DNA of 64,000 nt from Trifolium pratense (GCF_020283565.1 NC_060064.1:11490337-11554336); one strand, 5' to 3'; counted from the stretch's first letter, positions 36,801 through 45,975 are shown. Translations and numbers: made by a program. The notes: generated from the letters alone by a model not told the origin.

Positions 36801-37402
36801 TGATGTTTTAGAGTCTTTTCGAAGCTGAGTTCCACTGCTTTTTCCCGCATTCTCATTTGGCTTACTAGCTCTCTCTGCTGACAACACTTTACCAAGAAAT
36901 TTTAACCTGATTAATGAATTTAATATTGTAAAATCAATAAACAACTAAAAAGGATATATATCACAATATCAAAATATATTTCTTTGAACCAAAGGCATCT
37001 TTTGGAATATGCAGTGAATTTATCTGAACATAAGAAATTTAAGTAAGCAAGCAAACTATTGGAAAAGAATACCCGTTTAGTTGACGCTGTGCTTGAGATG
37101 CTAGCATATCATTTTTGAAATCCACAAAAGCACAATTTCTCAACCTGCATTATTATACAAAGCAATTATAACATGAATGAATTGGAAGTAACAATATGAA
37201 TAGGTGAATGATACCTTCCAGTAGAGCAAGGACGAACAGAGGAAGCGCCGTAATGGGATAAGAGTCGAGAAAGAGTGTCATGAGGAATAGCGTCTGGAAG
37301 GTGTTTGATTAAAAGCGTAGCTGGTGCTGCTGACTCCAAACCGCAAGGGTTTGACTCTGTGTTTCCTTGATATCCAAATTGAAGAGAAGGATTGATAGCC
37401 AT
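18831..37402 (-). CDS. SNRNP65: U11/U12 small nuclear ribonucleoprotein 65 kDa protein (11 exons, 14.6-kb intron 7)
   Basis: Minus-strand exons: 37402-37215, 37144-37073, 36906-36679, 35617-35536, 35413-35144, 34844-34680, 34594-34424, then 19863-19776, 19582-19524, 19302-19237 and 18899-18831. All junctions are GT-AG and in frame; total 485 residues plus stop. RRM1 spans about residues 28-105 ([22 protein letters not shown] as RNP1-like). The middle is Pro-rich ([15 protein letters not shown]), acidic and Ser-rich, then basic (RKRARRG). RRM2 spans about 395-480 (SVLYIKNLA as RNP2, KGQAFLTFP as RNP1). The family protein bridges U11 and U12 snRNAs in the minor spliceosome by RRM2 binding to the U12 3' stem-loop and N-terminal contact with U11-59K; nuclear. 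Intron 7 (34423-19864, phase 0) contains a composite retrotransposon. An in-frame stop upstream of 37402 makes that ATG the first. Confidence 0.92.
20281..22461 (-). repeat. Left inverted arm (2.18 kb)
   Basis: Reverse complement of 29542-31720, with about a dozen differences found by eye plus small length changes in AT and T runs (more than 99% identity). Inner ends share CCCGCTTTCAGTATTTT. Outer similarity ends at 'ccataacaaaaaaaa' on both sides. Confidence 0.93.
20477..21793 (-). pseudogene. Post-pol ORF B, left (inverted) copy, nonsense-mutated
   Basis: Minus-strand frame from ATG 21793 runs 382 codons to a TAA at 20645-20647. The right copy has GAA at this site and reads on to a stop equivalent to 20477. 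The protein resembles Athila ORF1-type proteins and ORF A of this element (shared [16 protein letters not shown] and FGG/IGG motifs). Function is unknown; it is Gln-rich and coiled-coil-like at the C-terminus. A TATAAAG box upstream (minus strand, about 22060) suggests its own promoter. Confidence 0.8.
22558..22575 (+). promoter_or_regulatory. Primer-binding site (tRNA-Asp type)
   Basis: TGGCGCCGTTGTCGGGGA matches the 3' end complement of plant tRNA-Asp used by Athila/Tat elements, with one change from the common form (GTTGCC to GTTGTC). It follows the LTR tail ending near 22550. Confidence 0.85.
22647..28035 (+). pseudogene. Athila-like gag-pol polyprotein, two frameshifts
   Basis: Three overlapping frames carry one colinear polyprotein: 22647-24785, 24731-25591 and 25558-28035. 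Gag (Retrotrans_gag) covers about residues 70-240. A CCHC zinc knuckle ([14 protein letters not shown]) is near 305. Aspartic protease has [10 protein letters not shown] near 628. Frame breaks lie near 24772 (a CT dinucleotide duplication by appearance) and near 25558 (one T short). Reverse transcriptase has the FMDDFSVYG active site (about 25812). RNase H ([24 protein letters not shown]) follows, then integrase with an HHCC zinc finger (26930-27065) and the DDE core (27130-27470; [26 protein letters not shown]). All domains are recognisable, so decay is recent, but the element cannot make a full polyprotein. Confidence 0.92.
28245..29461 (+). pseudogene. Post-pol ORF A (Athila ORF1-type protein), frameshifted
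   Basis: An open frame of 337 codons starts at 28245, 210 bp after the pol stop, and derails in a run of eight C near 29185. The original C-terminus continues in another frame to TGA at 29461 as a heptad-like segment ([20 protein letters not shown]). The protein shares the same domain as ORF B. In Athila elements this position is occupied by an ORF sometimes called env-like; here I see no signal peptide or membrane segment. Confidence 0.8.
29542..31720 (+). repeat. Right arm of the 2.18-kb inverted repeat
   Basis: Direct-orientation partner of 20281-22461. It continues to the right into 3' UTR-like element sequence, PPT and LTR, so this is the copy in its natural context. Confidence 0.93.
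30207..31521 (+). pseudogene. Post-pol ORF B, right copy, frameshifted
   Basis: Starts at ATG 30207. A 2-bp loss at about 30570 (ACACGTGG against ACACATGTGG in the left arm) shifts the frame; the rest reads from about 30570 to TGA 31519-31521. The C-terminal ~60 residues absent from the left copy are Gln-rich and helical ([13 protein letters not shown]). The two arms thus carry different lesions. The leader from 29542 has a TATAAAG-like box at about 29930. Confidence 0.8.
31721..32474 (+). other. Untranslated 3' internal region of the Athila-like element
   Basis: No open frame. At 31570-31610, just before it, 'acattggggacaatgttgg' and 'agaggagga' form an additional purine-rich, PPT-like site. 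The segment ends with 'gcttgaggacaagcaatgg', a conserved phrase upstream of the PPT in this lineage. Confidence 0.6.
32475..32481 (+). promoter_or_regulatory. Polypurine tract of the Athila-like element
   Basis: AGGGGAA directly before the 3' LTR start (TGATAACACTG at 32484). Confidence 0.75.
32484..34211 (+). mobile_element. 3' LTR of the Athila-like element
   Basis: About 1.73 kb, from TGATAACACTG to TTCGCATCA. It contains a TATAAATAG promoter box at 32993-33001 and a GGCGCC/CATGTG-rich repeat cluster upstream (32720-32845). The short frames at 32579-32845 and 33081-33269 are chance frames in the LTR. The right half carries periodic 'gcgagagtgtgaga' type phrases (33540-33930). Confidence 0.8.
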
Positions 37403-37731
37403 CAAATTTTACGCTAGAGGATTTGGACTTCGGCAATGGGACCTCCAGTTACGCCGGCGGGGCGACGGTGGCTTCGCAGGTGGCGGAGTCAGAAGTTTAG
37501 GTCTAGGTTCTTCGACGGTGGGAGACGGAGGCTCGGTGACGGTGCGCAAAGTGTTTTTCGAAATAAATAGTTTCACATTTAAAGTTTGACAGCTCAGTAA
37601 AAATTATATAATTTTTCAATTTGTTTTAACTTATACTTATCAAATTACTCCATTTGTAAGTTTGACACCAAATATATTGACGATCTTTATTAGTGATGTG
37701 TCATTTCATGCCACTTTTATCATTTTTTTTA

Positions 37732-37816
37732 GTCCTTAATATAAGAAAAAATTCATTTTTTAAATACATCAATATCTCAATGTATTTAAAAAATGAATTT
37801 TTCTTATATTAAGAAC
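37732..37816. mobile_element. Perfect-hairpin MITE
   Basis: Arms of about 37 nt ('ccttaatataagaaaaa' and its inverse) separated by about 10 nt. It directly abuts the next MITE. Confidence 0.7.
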
Positions 37817-37945
37817 TACTCCCTCCGTCCCAAAATATAAGCAAAAAGTGGTCAACTAAAGTGGATGTATTTGGACTAAATTTTTAATCAAATACATCAA
37901 CTTTAGTTGATCACTTTTTGCTTATATTTTGGGACTGAGAGAGTA
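37817..37945. mobile_element. Stowaway-like MITE (Tc1/mariner)
   Basis: TIRs CTCCCTCCGTCCCAAAA and, from the right, CTCTCTCAGTCCCAAAA, flanked by TA (37817-37818 and 37944-37945). It is 129 bp and folds almost completely. Confidence 0.9.
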
Positions 37946-38291
37946 TTTCGATATTTTTTATGGTAGACAAAAATTTTTAGTTTTTTAATCATCCAAATGC
38001 ATTTTTTCTAGCTTGCCTTTTTTGTTTTCTCTGTATCACAATTATTTACTACAGGAGTCTTTCATCTCCTTGTTTGCAATTTAAAATGAACATAAATTTT
38101 AGAAAATGATAGTAAACAGAGCCCATATTATTTGGAGAAGTGAACGACGACAGTTGATATGCTTTGCCATAGTTGATGTCCTTCTGACCTATCTGAGTCA
38201 TCATACACTTATCTCCAAATTCTGTATTTGTATTTATGAACTCTTAATTTTTAAATTCTGTATTAAAACGGATAACATTTAAAGAGTGTTG

Positions 38292-38408
38292 CAACTTAGA
38301 AGGTCTCCCTGGGAACATCGAAAACCATTCAATGCTTGAATGGCTTGTGTTAGATGATTGCAGGAAACTTGTGTCTCTAACAGAACTTCTGTCATCCCTG
38401 CTTTATAG
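38292..38408 (+). pseudogene. TIR-NB-LRR gene relic (LRR fragment)
   Basis: About 38 codons read NLEGLPGNIENHSMLEWL then VLDDCRKLVSL, the LRR signature typical of TNL resistance proteins, ending in a stop. No other TNL domain is nearby. It is a leftover of a different NLR class from the CNL gene at 42578. Confidence 0.65.
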
Positions 38409-40250
38409 ATGATTGCAATAACTTTGTGCTTGAACAACATATTGGACAGGTCTTTTGTTGAGGCACTTGTTAAGACTAAAGAGGGTCAAAAGAATAATAC
38501 AAGTCAGAAATGTTTTGAAATTGAGTGATAACACTACCTAAAACATAGACTAAGAGCTATTGAATATCAAACTTGTACCAAATGGTGTAAAAATGCTCAA
38601 CAACAGAATGACATAATTTTCAAATGAAAAATGATTTCCACATGGGGTTTTCTCCCACAATTTGGATTTGCCAAATACTAAGTTCACAAATGGTTAAATC
38701 TCAAATCTTGTGTAGAAATGGAATAGAAATTTACTAACAGTCCCAATAGATAAAATTAAATCAGGGTGCAAGTGGAGAAAGCAATATAAGCATTATAACT
38801 CAGAATTGCCTAATAGGTTGCAATATAGCTTTTCAAAGGCTAAAACAGGGGTTTAATAGTATAACTCTTAAACCAGTAAGGACTTTTGAATGCAAGTGAA
38901 ACATTTTCCCCATAGTTTCCTATAACCAAATAAAGAATGTATATCATAGGAAACTATGGGGAAAATGTCCAAAATACACAACTATAGTAGCTTAAAATCA
39001 AAGTGTCGGTAAAAAGTTTAGTTTTAAGTTGAATCTGACTTTGGAATTTAAATACAACAAGATTAGGGATCATATTAAGTAGCTGATGCAACTATGATGG
39101 AAAGAATAGTGCTTTTAGACTTATGTGTTGGGGATATAGTGATTTCAAGAAGAAGCATTGCAGGTTGCATCGATATACAATTTTGTTTTCGGGCAAACAA
39201 CCCTTACTTACGAATGTTTTAGGAGGAGATTATGAATTGAAACATAATACTGTTACTAAGTAAGTGTGCTTGATTTATCCTTAAAAATAAGGCCCGGAGT
39301 TGGAAATTCTAGACAATGGTGAACTTCAAAGTTTAAACGGAATACTTACATTTTGTGTAAGTGAAAAAGAAAATGAACATTACTATATAATTTAACAACC
39401 ATACTCACTTTAAGCATAAAGTTGCATGTTCCCTAAGCCAAGCTCTCCTTTTGTTGTTGGAGTAAGCCTAGCCATTGAAACCGTCCTTAAAAGCAAAAAA
39501 TATGTGTTTTTAAATGCTATAATATTAGAGAAATGATATCTGTACAACAATTTCTGAATATCTTTTGACAACTTTCTCTCTCATACTTACATTACATTCT
39601 TATTCACTCTCTTCCTTTTTCTCTCTCTATTATTATTGTCCAATAAGAATACGGGAAAAGAAAGTTGTCCCAAAAGTTGTTCCAAAATTGTTGTTCAAAT
39701 AACACACCTCTAATATTATGCAAATTTTTCTATTTTTTTTCTTTATTGTTTTGGATTGATGCTAATTTGAATGATGCAACTCTTCTCATTTCCAATTATA
39801 CCCTTCCGTTACTTAAGTAGCGGATATTATAAAAATGAGAAATTTTAAAAATGTTGTCCGCCGCTACTGAAGTAGGAGCTTCCCAACATTATGATTGAAA
39901 ATGGACTTTGTCTATTATGTTTTTTGAAAACTAGCTCGCAAACACACAGTTGCGTGGAATAAATAATAAAAAGTTATGAGTTATAAGCTTAAATGCTAAT
40001 TAAAATAACATCTCAAAACATCTCATATTACTATAAGCTAATTAGAAAAAGCTTTGTTTTCAAACACGTCTCATTAATTATCAAACAAACTAATAATAAG
40101 TTAGTTTATCGTACTTAGACATTAACTCCAATTGAATTTACTAACTCACTCTAATTTTACTCAATTGTTTTTTTACGAGCAATTTTACTACAAGTTACAC
40201 CCACAATTTCCTTGCAAGTTGCAAGTGAAGTGGAAAGACGCGTATATGGT
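38409..40250. other. Intergenic DNA, no gene seen
   Basis: AT-rich. A 23-bp perfect inverted repeat lies at 38901-38968. No other supportable feature before the CNL promoter. Confidence 0.5.
38901..38968. repeat. Perfect 23-bp inverted repeat
   Basis: ACATTTTCCCCATAGTTTCC... and its exact reverse complement are separated by 22 nt and form a stable short hairpin. Confidence 0.85.
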
Positions 40251-40261
40251 CGGTGAGTTGA

Positions 40262-40268
40262 TATAAAA
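40262..40268 (+). promoter_or_regulatory. Probable TATA box of the CNL gene
   Basis: TATAAAA followed by a CT-rich leader (CTCTCTCTCTCTCT at about 40341), with a leader-intron donor CAG|GTAATT at 40563 and an acceptor TTGCAG at 42555, just before the CNL start codon. The leader exons are inferred from sequence only. Confidence 0.5.
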
Positions 40269-40695
40269 AAGGTATCATTCATCTTCTACTTCTTAATTTA
40301 CTCATCTTTGACATTTGTGCTTTCCTCTAAGTCTTCTCTCTCTCTCTCTACAGCTTCAGTTTGTGTCTTTGTTTGTTCCACACAAATTTATTCAAGTAAT
40401 TTCTCTCTAAATATTTCATAGTTTCAGTTAGTTGGTAGTACTCAAATTTCATATTTCACATTTTTATATATCTTTCTCTAATTTTCTATACTCTCTCCTT
40501 TGCAGATCTTAGTTTGTGTTTTCCTGACAAAGATCTCAGTTTGTTTTTTCTCACACTTTCAGGTAATTTCTTCTCTTCCTTTATTACTAAACTTAATCTT
40601 TCAATAACAGATAAATTTGAACAAAAATCAGTGTTAATCTCAACCTTAATTATGTCATATTAATTAATTATTATTTTTCAATTATATTATCTTAT

Positions 40696-41873
40696 GGGTA
40701 AATGATCATTTACCCCCCTGCAAAATAAGAAAATTTTCGTTTACCCCTTGCACAGATTTTTTTTCTGTTTACCCCTGCAAAAAATAGATTCTCTCATTTC
40801 GCCCCTGGGTGTACAGCAGGACAAGTGACTGTGCAAATTTGCTGACGTGGCTTGTACACATGGAAAAAAAATCATTTATATTTATTTTTAAATTCCACGT
40901 CAAATAATATTTTTTTAAAAAAATTAAAATTATTTTTCCTACAAAATTTAGAAAACGATTTTTTTTTTTTTTCAAAATTTTAAAAAACATTTCCTAGAAA
41001 TAACTTTTTTTTTCATACAAAATTATTGAGTATTTTTTTCCTAAAATAAAATAAAAAATGAATTTTCTTATTTTACTCCAAAAATAAAGATTTATTTTCA
41101 AATCTTTTTGAATTAAAAAAAACAGAATCTTCGCCGTAATCGTTTGCTTCCACCGTCATGATTGTATTCGTCGTCGTCTTCTTCCGTCGCCGAAATCATC
41201 TTCTACTTCATTATTGTCTTCTGCTTCTTTATATTTTTCTAGTTTTAGGGCAAATGGTTTTGATAGAAGAAGAAAACACCAATAAAACTTGTTTTTCTAT
41301 TTTATATTTTTTTTGAAAATCTTTTTCTATTTTTTTTAATTCAAAGAGAATCACAAAAAATAAAGTTTTGTTTTTAAAAAATAAAGATTATGTTTTTTTT
41401 AATTCAAAAAGTTTGAAAATAAATCTTTAAAATTTTTATTTCGGAAATAAACTTTATTTCGGAGTAAATCTTTATTTTAGGAGCAAAATAAGAAAATTCT
41501 TTTTTTTTTTATTTTGCGAGGAAATTTTTTTAAAATCATTTGTATGAAAAAAAAATTAATTTTTTTTGTAGGAATTTTTAAAAAAAAATTTGGGGAAACA
41601 AAACAGAATTTTTTTTTATTTTGTAGGAAAAAAATATTTTTTATTTTTTTAAAAAATATTATCTGACGTGGAATTTAAAAAATAAATATAAATGATTTTT
41701 TCCACATGTACAAGCCACGTCAACAGGTTTGCATAGTCACTTGTCCTGCTGTACACCCAGGGGGCGAAATGAGGGAATCTATTGTTTGCAAGGGGGTAAA
41801 CAGAAAAAAAATCTGTGCAGGGGGGTAAACGAAAATTTGCTTATTTTGCAGGGGGGTAAATGATCATTTACCC
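40696..41873. mobile_element. Non-autonomous MULE with long TIRs and 9-bp TSD
   Basis: The ends GGGTAAATGATCATTTACCC form long terminal inverted repeats of at least ~170 bp (both contain 'ggcttgtacac', 'cctgctgtacaccca' and 'ctgacgtggc' equivalents). A perfect 9-bp target duplication TTATCTTAT lies at 40687-40695 and 41874-41882. It is 1178 bp. The centre (41125-41270) has GC-richer text with CGTCGTCGTCTTCTTCCGTC that may be captured host DNA. It lies in the inferred 5' leader intron of the CNL gene. Confidence 0.9.
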
Positions 41874-41882
41874 TTATCTTAT

Positions 41883-42577
41883 TAATATTATGTGTCTCAA
41901 ACACAAAACAAAAAATTGTATCACTCCAAAATTTATATCTTCCACTTTAAATTATAATGATGATCAACATATAATCATTTGATAAAGTTAATTATAGGTA
42001 AAATTATTATATTCTTTATTAAATAAATCGTTGAAAATTTAAAAGCTTAAAGATAATTAAACTAATTTTGTAAGTGGTTTGATATACCGAGTTTAAGTAT
42101 CTCATAAGTACTGTTTAGGTGGTAAATGTTGTAAAAATTGGACCTACTCAGAATAACAAAACCACATATAAATTTAAATAATTCAACTAACATTAACGAG
42201 AATAAAATAAAATAAAATAGAGATCAGTAAACTTATCTTATGATGCGGTCTTATGATGAAGTCACAAATAATTTTAGTTTTTGTCTTCACCACCGGTATC
42301 CGGTCCACTAGACCGTCTAATCTTGGAGGTCAGTTATAGCATCAAGCGGTTTCAGCCCCTTCTGATCGCAGTTGTGGGTAAAGTCACATATAATTTAGTT
42401 ATATCAGCAAGTGACCATTCTTAGTTGTTTGCAATGAAGATAGTCTGCAACATATATAGTTGTTATATTTGCATAGTGTATTAATATTCAAACAGTCCAT
42501 TGTTTTAATTTATTCAATTTTGATTAAAAGAAGATAACATACTATTATCTTGCAGTGAGCCTCTCTCTCACAATATC
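41883..42577. other. Rest of the inferred CNL leader intron and upstream region
   Basis: No gene. The segment 42270-42420 ('ccaccggtatccggtccac', 'agcggtttcagccccttc') looks like part of a dispersed repeat; family uncertain. The acceptor-like TTGCAG lies at 42550-42555, followed by a short leader to the ATG. Confidence 0.4.
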
Positions 42578-44995
42578 ATGGCAGAGTTGATTGCTGGAGC
42601 ATTTCTTTCTTCTTTCTTTCAATTCACTCTTGAGAGGTTTGCCTCAAGAGACTTCAAAGACCTCTTCAATAAAGGGTTGGTAGAAAAACTTGAAATCACA
42701 CTGAATTCCATCAATCAATTGTTGGATGATGCAGAGACAAAGCAGTACCAAAACCAAAATGTGAAGAATTGGCTTGATCAACTAAAACATGAGGTATATG
42801 AAGTAGATCAACTGTTAGATGAAATTGCTACTAATGTACAGCAAAAGAGCAGGGTGCGACGGTACGTTTCATCTTTGACTAATCAATTTGCTTCTAGGAT
42901 GAAAGATTTGCTGGACAAGCTAGAACATTTTGCAAAGCAAAAGGGCAGCTTGGGGTTGAAAGAAGGAAGGTGTGCTCATAATGAACTTGAAATCGGGCCA
43001 AAATCTTCAAAAAGACTTCCAATGACGTCTTTGGTGGATGAATCCAGCATATGTGGTAGAAAGGGTGATAAAGAGAAAATTATTAATTTTTTACTTTTAG
43101 ATAATGGTAGTAGCAACCATGCACCAATAATCAGCATAGTTGGTCTTGGTGGGATGGGTAAGACAACCCTTGCTCAACTTGTGTACAACGACCACATGAT
43201 TCAGGGGAGCTTTGAACTTAAAGCTTGGGTCTATGTTTCAGAATCTTTTGATGTTGTTGGACTCACTAAAGCAATTCTTGAGTCATTGGATTCTTTAGTA
43301 AATAGTGAAAACTTGGAACTACTTCAATGTCGATTGCAGCAGAGGCTAACAGGAAAGAAATATTTGCTTGTTTTGGACGATGTTTGGAACAAAAATGGGG
43401 AAATTTGGGACCATCTGCTACTTCCCTTTAACAAAGGATCTTCTGGAAGTAAGATTATTGTGACAACACGGAACAAGGAGGTTGCATCATCAATGAAATC
43501 CTCCATGTTGCTTGATTTAGAGCCATTGGAGGAGAGCGATTGTTGGAGTTTATTTGTGAGACTTGCTTTTCATAACAGAAATGTGAGTGAATATCCAATT
43601 CATGAATCAATTGGCAAGAACATTATAGACAAGTGTGGAGGGTTGCCATTAGCGGTAAAAACATTGGGGAACCTCTTGCGAAGAAAATTCTCTCAAAGTG
43701 AATGGGCTAAGATATTGGAGACTGATTTGTGGTGTTTATCAGAGAGTGACAGTAAAATAAACCCAGTATTGAGATTGAGTTACCATAATCTTCCTTCCAA
43801 CCTGAAGCGTTGTTTTGCTTACTGTTCCATATTTCCCAAGGGTTATACGTATGACAAGAACCAATTAATCAACCTTTGGATGGCAGAAGGTTTGCTAAAG
43901 TGTTGCAGAGGAGGCAAAAGTGAAGAGGAGTTGGGTAATGAATTATTCAATGATCTAGAGTCAATTTCATTTTTCCAACGATCACTATATTTTGAGGATA
44001 ATAACAGTTTCGTCATGCATGATCTTGTCAGTGACTTGGCGAAATCAGAGTCCCTAAAACTTTGCTTACAGATTGAGGATGATAAGGGGCAATATATATG
44101 TGAAAAGACACGCCACATTTGGTGCTCTCTTGATTTGAAAGATGATGCTAGAATATCAAAGCAAATTTGTAAGATTAAAGGATTACGCAGCCTGTTGGTA
44201 GAAAGACGAGTTTATGATGGAGAACACATCACGATAAGCAACAACCTACAACGTGATATATTTTCAAAACTAAAATATTTGCGGATGTTGTCATTCTGTG
44301 GTTGTGAACTCACAGAGCTAGCAGATAAGATAGGCAATTTAAAGCTTTTGCGCTATCTAGACCTGACAAGCACAAAGATTTTAAGCTTGCCTAATTCTAT
44401 TTGCGAGCTCTATAATTTAGAGACACTAATATTGGAAAAGTGTTCTAAATTAACTGAACTCCCTTTAGATTTTTACAAACTTGTTCGTTTACGTCATCTT
44501 TATCTAGAAGGAACTTATATAAAGAAGATGCCAAGGAAGATAAGGAGGCTAAACCATCTTCAAACCTTGAGTCATTTTGTTGTGGGTGAGAAGTGTGAGT
44601 TTGATATTAAGGAGTTGGATAATCTCAATCATCTTCAAGGGAAACTTTCTATTTCAGGGTTGGAAAATGTCATTAATCCTGCGGATGCTTCAGAAGCAAA
44701 TCTGAAAGATAAGAAGCATCTAGAAAGATTATCTATGAATTATAGTGAAGGTTTGAAATTCAATAACAATGGAAGAGAACTGGATGTCTTGGAGGCTCTT
44801 CAACCAAATAGCAACTTGAAGAGGCTCACTGTTGAATACTACAATGGCAATTGCTTTCCAAATTGGCTAAGGGGTTGCCATTTACCAAACTTAGTATCTC
44901 TTAAATTGAAGAGTTGTGGATTATGTTCTCATTTGCCCCACTTGGTCAGCTTCCTTGTCTCAAGTATCTTTCCATTTCACATTGTGATGGAATAA
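42578..44995 (+). CDS. CC-NB-ARC-LRR disease resistance protein (RPP13-like 1 type), LRR cut short
   Basis: An 805-codon open frame without introns. The N-terminal Rx-type coiled coil covers about residues 1-150, with the EDVID-like YEVDQLLDE near 71-79. The NB-ARC domain is complete: P-loop GLGGMGKTTLAQ (~190), RNBS-A FELKAWVYVSESF, kinase-2 KYLLVLDDVWN (~262), RNBS-B GSKIIVTTRNKE, GLPL CGGLPLAVKTLG (~355), RNBS-D CFAYCSIFPKGY (~411) and the MHD motif FVMHDLVSDL (~478). LRRs start near 560. Such proteins are cytoplasmic immune receptors that exchange ADP for ATP on recognising pathogen effectors. One base appears to be missing in a C run near 44937, so the last ~20 residues are out of frame and the remaining LRRs follow in another frame. 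Confidence 0.9.
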   Translation: MAELIAGAFLSSFFQFTLERFASRDFKDLFNKGLVEKLEITLNSINQLLDDAETKQYQNQNVKNWLDQLKHEVYEVDQLLDEIATNVQQKSRVRRYVSSLTNQFASRMKDLLDKLEHFAKQKGSLGLKEGRCAHNELEIGPKSSKRLPMTSLVDESSICGRKGDKEKIINFLLLDNGSSNHAPIISIVGLGGMGKTTLAQLVYNDHMIQGSFELKAWVYVSESFDVVGLTKAILESLDSLVNSENLELLQCRLQQRLTGKKYLLVLDDVWNKNGEIWDHLLLPFNKGSSGSKIIVTTRNKEVASSMKSSMLLDLEPLEESDCWSLFVRLAFHNRNVSEYPIHESIGKNIIDKCGGLPLAVKTLGNLLRRKFSQSEWAKILETDLWCLSESDSKINPVLRLSYHNLPSNLKRCFAYCSIFPKGYTYDKNQLINLWMAEGLLKCCRGGKSEEELGNELFNDLESISFFQRSLYFEDNNSFVMHDLVSDLAKSESLKLCLQIEDDKGQYICEKTRHIWCSLDLKDDARISKQICKIKGLRSLLVERRVYDGEHITISNNLQRDIFSKLKYLRMLSFCGCELTELADKIGNLKLLRYLDLTSTKILSLPNSICELYNLETLILEKCSKLTELPLDFYKLVRLRHLYLEGTYIKKMPRKIRRLNHLQTLSHFVVGEKCEFDIKELDNLNHLQGKLSISGLENVINPADASEANLKDKKHLERLSMNYSEGLKFNNNGRELDVLEALQPNSNLKRLTVEYYNGNCFPNWLRGCHLPNLVSLKLKSCGLCSHLPHLVSFLVSSIFPFHIVME

Positions 44996-45975
44996 AGATC
45001 ATCGGCGAAGAGTTTTATGACAATAATAATTCAACAATTCTCCCGTTCAGGTCCCTTGAAGTTTTGAAATTTTATGAGATGAACAATTGGGAGGAATGGT
45101 TATGTCTTGAAGGGTTTCCTTTGCTTAAAGCGGTTTCTATTAGCAATTGTCCCGAATTGAAAACGGCCCTACCTCAACACCTTCCTTCTTTACAAAAATT
45201 GAAGATTAGTAAATGCAACAAGTTGGAGGAATTGTTATGTCTTGAAGGCTTTCCTTTGATTAAAAATCTTTCTATAGAACATTGTCCCAAATTGAAAAGG
45301 ATCTTGCCTCAACACCTTCCGTCTTTAAAAAAATTGAAGATTTGTGATTGTCAAATGCTGGAGGTATCAATTCCCAAGGGTGATAGTATCACTGAGTTAG
45401 ATCTAAAGAGATGTGATCGGATTTTGGTAAACGAATTTCCGACCAGCTTGAAAAAGTTTGTCCTTTGGGAAAATCGTTACACCGAGTTCTCTGTGGAGCA
45501 AAATTTAGTGAACAATACCATTCTTGAAAAATTGGAGTTTGATTTTAGAGGTTTTGTAAAATGTCCCTCTTTGAATTTGTGTTGTTATAATTCTCTTCGT
45601 AGACTTTGTATAAAAAGCTGGTGCTCCCCCTCCTTGCCCTTTGGACTACACTTATTCACCAATCTTATTTATCTAGGGTTGTACAACTTCCCACAGCTGG
45701 AATCATTTCCAAGGGGAGGTTTACCTTCCAACTTGAGTGAACTTGTAATAAGCAATTTCCCAAAATTAATTTCTTTGGGTGAGGACTGGAATTTGTTCCA
45801 ACTCAATTCCTTGTATTTGTACGATTCTCCAGAGTTGGAATCGTTACGTAGAGGATGTTTGCCTTCCCGTTTGAAATGGCTTGAAATACACAATTGCCCT
45901 AAAGTGATTGCTTTGAGAGAGGAGTGGGGTTTGTTCCAACTCAATTCTTTGAATGTTTGTGTCAAGTCTATCTGA
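44914..45975 (+). pseudogene. Detached LRR C-terminal part of the CNL gene (other frame)
   Basis: This frame continues the LRR region after the break near 44937 (LGQLPCLKYLSISHCDGIK) to a stop at 45973-45975. It contains repeated LRR units built on LEGFPLLKAVSISNCPELK and LEGFPLIKNLSIEHCPKLK, each with a QHLPSL.KLKI partner, indicating tandem duplication. The usual CNL C-terminal LRRs and 'WHTISHIP'-type ending are absent, so this end is also truncated. If the break is a sequencing error, the two parts form one gene of about 1130 residues. Confidence 0.85.

Larger units (their letters stand above)
37403..38280. other. Upstream region of the U11/U12-65K gene with two MITEs
   Basis: 37403-37560 is GC-richer and probably the 5' UTR/core promoter of the minus-strand gene. 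The plus-strand frame at 37392-37589 is an antisense shadow of this leader. Two small MITEs follow at 37732-37945. Confidence 0.5.

Noticed and set aside
37392..37589. Plus-strand frame overlapping the U11/U12-65K start codon
   Set aside because: Antisense to the 5' leader and exon 1 of a well-supported gene; no independent evidence.
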